From: Mycobacterium sp.
Lineage (GTDB): Bacteria; Actinomycetota; Actinomycetes; Mycobacteriales; Mycobacteriaceae
Length of the DNA: 17,108 nucleotides
Assembly (NCBI GenBank): GCA_023264755.1
Contig: JAHFVB010000029.1
Location: forward strand, 1-17,108
Direction: 5' to 3'
Shown here: piece after piece, positions 15,393-17,108 of the stretch
Layout of the letters: the number at the start of each line of letters is the position of its first letter
Position numbering within the stretch: the stretch's first letter is position 1
Notes under the pieces: model-generated
Database searches by the model: none
Seen by the model: only the letters and a program-made list of their open reading frames with translations
Told to the model about the DNA's origin: nothing
Translations under genes and position numbers: made by a program

Positions 15393-15485
15393 GCCTCGAC
15401 TCCCACTCGCTCCGGTCCTCACTCGTCCCTCGCTGCGATCCTCACTCGCGCTCGTCTTCGGGTCGTCATGCCTCGACTCCCACTC
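15313..15485. repeat. 77-bp tandem repeat (two full units plus 19 bases), MIRU-like
   Basis: Units are 15313-15389 and 15390-15466; a third partial copy (15467-15485) lies in the end of the ligase gene. The two full units differ at only three positions. They fill the whole gap between the ligase stop and the aldolase-like start, and each boundary is an ATGA. Period 77, intergenic position within an operon and stop/start overlaps are the traits described for mycobacterial interspersed repetitive units, such as those between senX3 and regX3. The sequence itself (GAGCGAGGA-type purine-rich blocks on the minus strand) is not the M. tuberculosis one as I remember it. Confidence 0.85.
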
Positions 15486-17088
15486 CCAATTCCATTCGGA
15501 TGCGTTCGCGCAGTTGCCCCTTCGCGATCTTCCCGCCCGAGGACCGGGGCAGCTCATCGAGCACTTCGAGCCGCTCGGGCAGCAGTTCCTTGGACGTACC
15601 CTGGGCCAACAGGTGCGCGCCGAGGGCGGCCAGGTCGAACGCCTCATCGGGGTACTTGAGCTCGACGAAGACGCACACCCGCTCCCCGAAGAGCGGGTCG
15701 GGCATGGCCACGGCGGCCGCCACCGCCACTGCCGGATGGGTCGTGACGGCCTCCTCGACCTGGACCGCACTGATGTTCTTCCCGCCACGCAGGATGAAGT
15801 CCGACGTCCGGCCGACCAGGCTCAGATAGCCCTCGGCATCCAGTTCACAGATGTCGCCCATCCGCATCCAACCGTCCCTGGTGTACAGCTGGTCGTGGTC
15901 GGTACCCCCGAGGTAGCCAAGGCTGAGCGCGGGTCCCCGGCAAACCGGTTGGCCCCGGCCGGATTCCGTGACGTCCCGGTCTCCGTCGAACAGCCGGACC
16001 TGCATCTCCGGCACGATCCGGCCCGCGGAGCGCAGCCTGCGGTGCAACGGGTCGGTTACCGAGGTGGCGCTCAACATGCCCGTCTCGTTGGAGCCGTAGA
16101 ACTGCAGGATGGTGGCACCCGTCAGCGCCTCGAACTCGGCGGCCTGGCGGTACGGCAGCGGCTCACCGCCGGTGAACACCACCCGCAGGCTGCCGAGCTC
16201 ACGGGCCCGAGCCGCCTCGTGGGCGATGATCATCGCCAACTGCGTGCTGACACAGCACAAGACGGTGGCGCGATGTCGTTCGATCGCCGCGCACGTCGCC
16301 TCGGCACTGAAGCGCTCGATGCGCACGGTCGTCGCCCCGAGGTATATCGGCGTGGTGTGCGAGGTCCAGATCCCGAAGCCGAACGGAGTAGGGATCACGG
16401 GCAGGAATACGTCCGCACTGGTGAGTTCGCCGTTGGCCATGGCCTTTTGGTGAAAGTAGTGCCACCGATTCTGGGTGTGGACGACGCACTTGGGCAACCC
16501 GGTGGTGCCCGAGGTCGAATTGATCAGGAATACGTCATCGGCTCCGGCGGGCTGCCGGGTGCTGCCCGTCGCCGCGGGCGGCCCCGTGTCGACGACGAGC
16601 GCGGTGGCATCGGTTCCGACTCCGACGACGCGCAGCGTCGGATTCGCCGTCGCCGCCGCTCGCTGCGCCGGCTCGAGGTGCTCGGCGTCCGCGACCAACA
16701 GCGCCGGTTGCGCCGTCTGCAAGAGCTGGGTCACCTCACGCACGCCCGCTCGGGCTCCGAGTCCGACGGTCGCCGCTCCGCAGCGCTCGATCGCGATCAG
16801 AAGTACGTGGATGGCGCTGTTGTCGTGATGCCACACCGCGACCCGGTCCCCGGCCACGATCCCGAGGTTCGCCAGTTGATTGGCTAGATTCGTTGCGGCA
16901 TGGTCGAATTCGCGCCAGGAGAACTGATACCCGGAGGCATCGGCGGAGAAGTCGACATAGGCCGGCCGGTCCGGTGCCGAAGCCGCGTTGCGGCCGACGC
17001 ACTCGGACAGCGTGGTGTCCGACCACCATCCGGCGGCCCGGTACCGGGTGGCTTCGGCAGGTGAAACGGCGGCTCCCTCGACGCCCAT
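15466..17088 (-). CDS. AMP-forming acyl-CoA synthetase/ligase (ANL superfamily)
   Basis: A 540-residue adenylate-forming enzyme that would activate a carboxylic acid as acyl-AMP and then usually as a CoA thioester. The ATP loop is STSGTTGLPK (191-200), A5 is FYGSNETG (330-337), GDICELDAEGYLSLVGRTSD (411-430) carries the A7/A8 Asp and Arg with the hinge, RGGKNIS follows, and the catalytic lysine is K520 in SSGGKIAKGQL. The layout is closest to benzoate/2,3-dihydroxybenzoate-type ligases, but the acid is unknown. ATG at 17088 is chosen; a GTG directly precedes it, and the frame stays open to the window edge, so a slightly longer N-terminus is possible. Its TGA overlaps the ATG of the first 77-bp repeat unit. 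Confidence 0.92.
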   Translation of the reverse strand: MGVEGAAVSPAEATRYRAAGWWSDTTLSECVGRNAASAPDRPAYVDFSADASGYQFSWREFDHAATNLANQLANLGIVAGDRVAVWHHDNSAIHVLLIAIERCGAATVGLGARAGVREVTQLLQTAQPALLVADAEHLEPAQRAAATANPTLRVVGVGTDATALVVDTGPPAATGSTRQPAGADDVFLINSTSGTTGLPKCVVHTQNRWHYFHQKAMANGELTSADVFLPVIPTPFGFGIWTSHTTPIYLGATTVRIERFSAEATCAAIERHRATVLCCVSTQLAMIIAHEAARARELGSLRVVFTGGEPLPYRQAAEFEALTGATILQFYGSNETGMLSATSVTDPLHRRLRSAGRIVPEMQVRLFDGDRDVTESGRGQPVCRGPALSLGYLGGTDHDQLYTRDGWMRMGDICELDAEGYLSLVGRTSDFILRGGKNISAVQVEEAVTTHPAVAVAAAVAMPDPLFGERVCVFVELKYPDEAFDLAALGAHLLAQGTSKELLPERLEVLDELPRSSGGKIAKGQLRERIRMELGVGVEA

Positions 17089-17108
17089 CACCAGATCATA
17101 GGGAAATG

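Noticed and set aside
15313..15485. CRISPR array
   Set aside because: The repeat has no spacers; the 77-bp units abut directly and overlap gene ends.
14773..16887. 704-codon open frame on the plus strand across the ligase and aldolase-like genes
   Set aside because: Its product is rich in Arg, Gly, Gln and His with no family features, while the minus strand encodes well-formed enzymes. Long antisense frames are normal in GC-rich DNA.
1..17108. tRNA, rRNA, insertion sequence or integrase genes
   Set aside because: I saw no transposase or integrase motifs, no terminal inverted repeats around a gene and no tRNA-like cloverleaf in the short intergenic gaps.

Overview
The window looks like chromosomal DNA of a mycobacterium (Mycobacteriaceae). 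It is strongly GC-rich, carries a yrbE/mce lipid-uptake operon, encodes several exported proteins of mycobacterial style, and has a 77-bp intergenic tandem repeat built like the mycobacterial interspersed repetitive units (MIRUs). I cannot name the species. Almost every gene lies on the minus strand; only one small exported-protein gene is on the plus strand.

Right-hand block (17.1 to 13.2 kb, minus strand): an AMP-forming acyl-CoA synthetase/ligase, a class II aldolase/adducin-like protein and an amidohydrolase-2 (ACMSD-like) enzyme form a putative catabolic operon of unknown substrate. The ligase and the aldolase-like gene are separated only by two 77-bp repeat units. Each unit begins and ends at an ATGA stop/start overlap.

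Middle block (13.2 to 9.2 kb, minus strand): an exported protein with an M15-peptidase-like metal motif, probably read from a leaderless-type promoter; a 684-residue exported protein with a lysine-rich, HBHA-like tail and a well-formed palindrome about 200 bp upstream; and a SAM-dependent methyltransferase.

Accessory block (9.4 to 6.2 kb): an alpha/beta-hydrolase C-terminal scrap, a DUF2637 membrane protein, a small exported protein on the plus strand, and remnants of what looks like a phosphotransferase/aminotransferase pair. After these come a short-chain dehydrogenase (SDR), a 38-codon ORF and a DUF202 membrane protein, chained by overlapping stop/start codons. The gene scraps suggest past deletions here.

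Left-hand block (6.2 to 0 kb, minus strand): yrbEA-yrbEB-mceA-mceB-mceC-mceD, with mceD cut by the window edge. The two YrbE proteins would be the inner-membrane permease of an ABC-type importer and the Mce proteins the envelope-spanning lipid shuttle. A 24-bp perfect palindrome precedes the operon and is a candidate regulator site or terminator.
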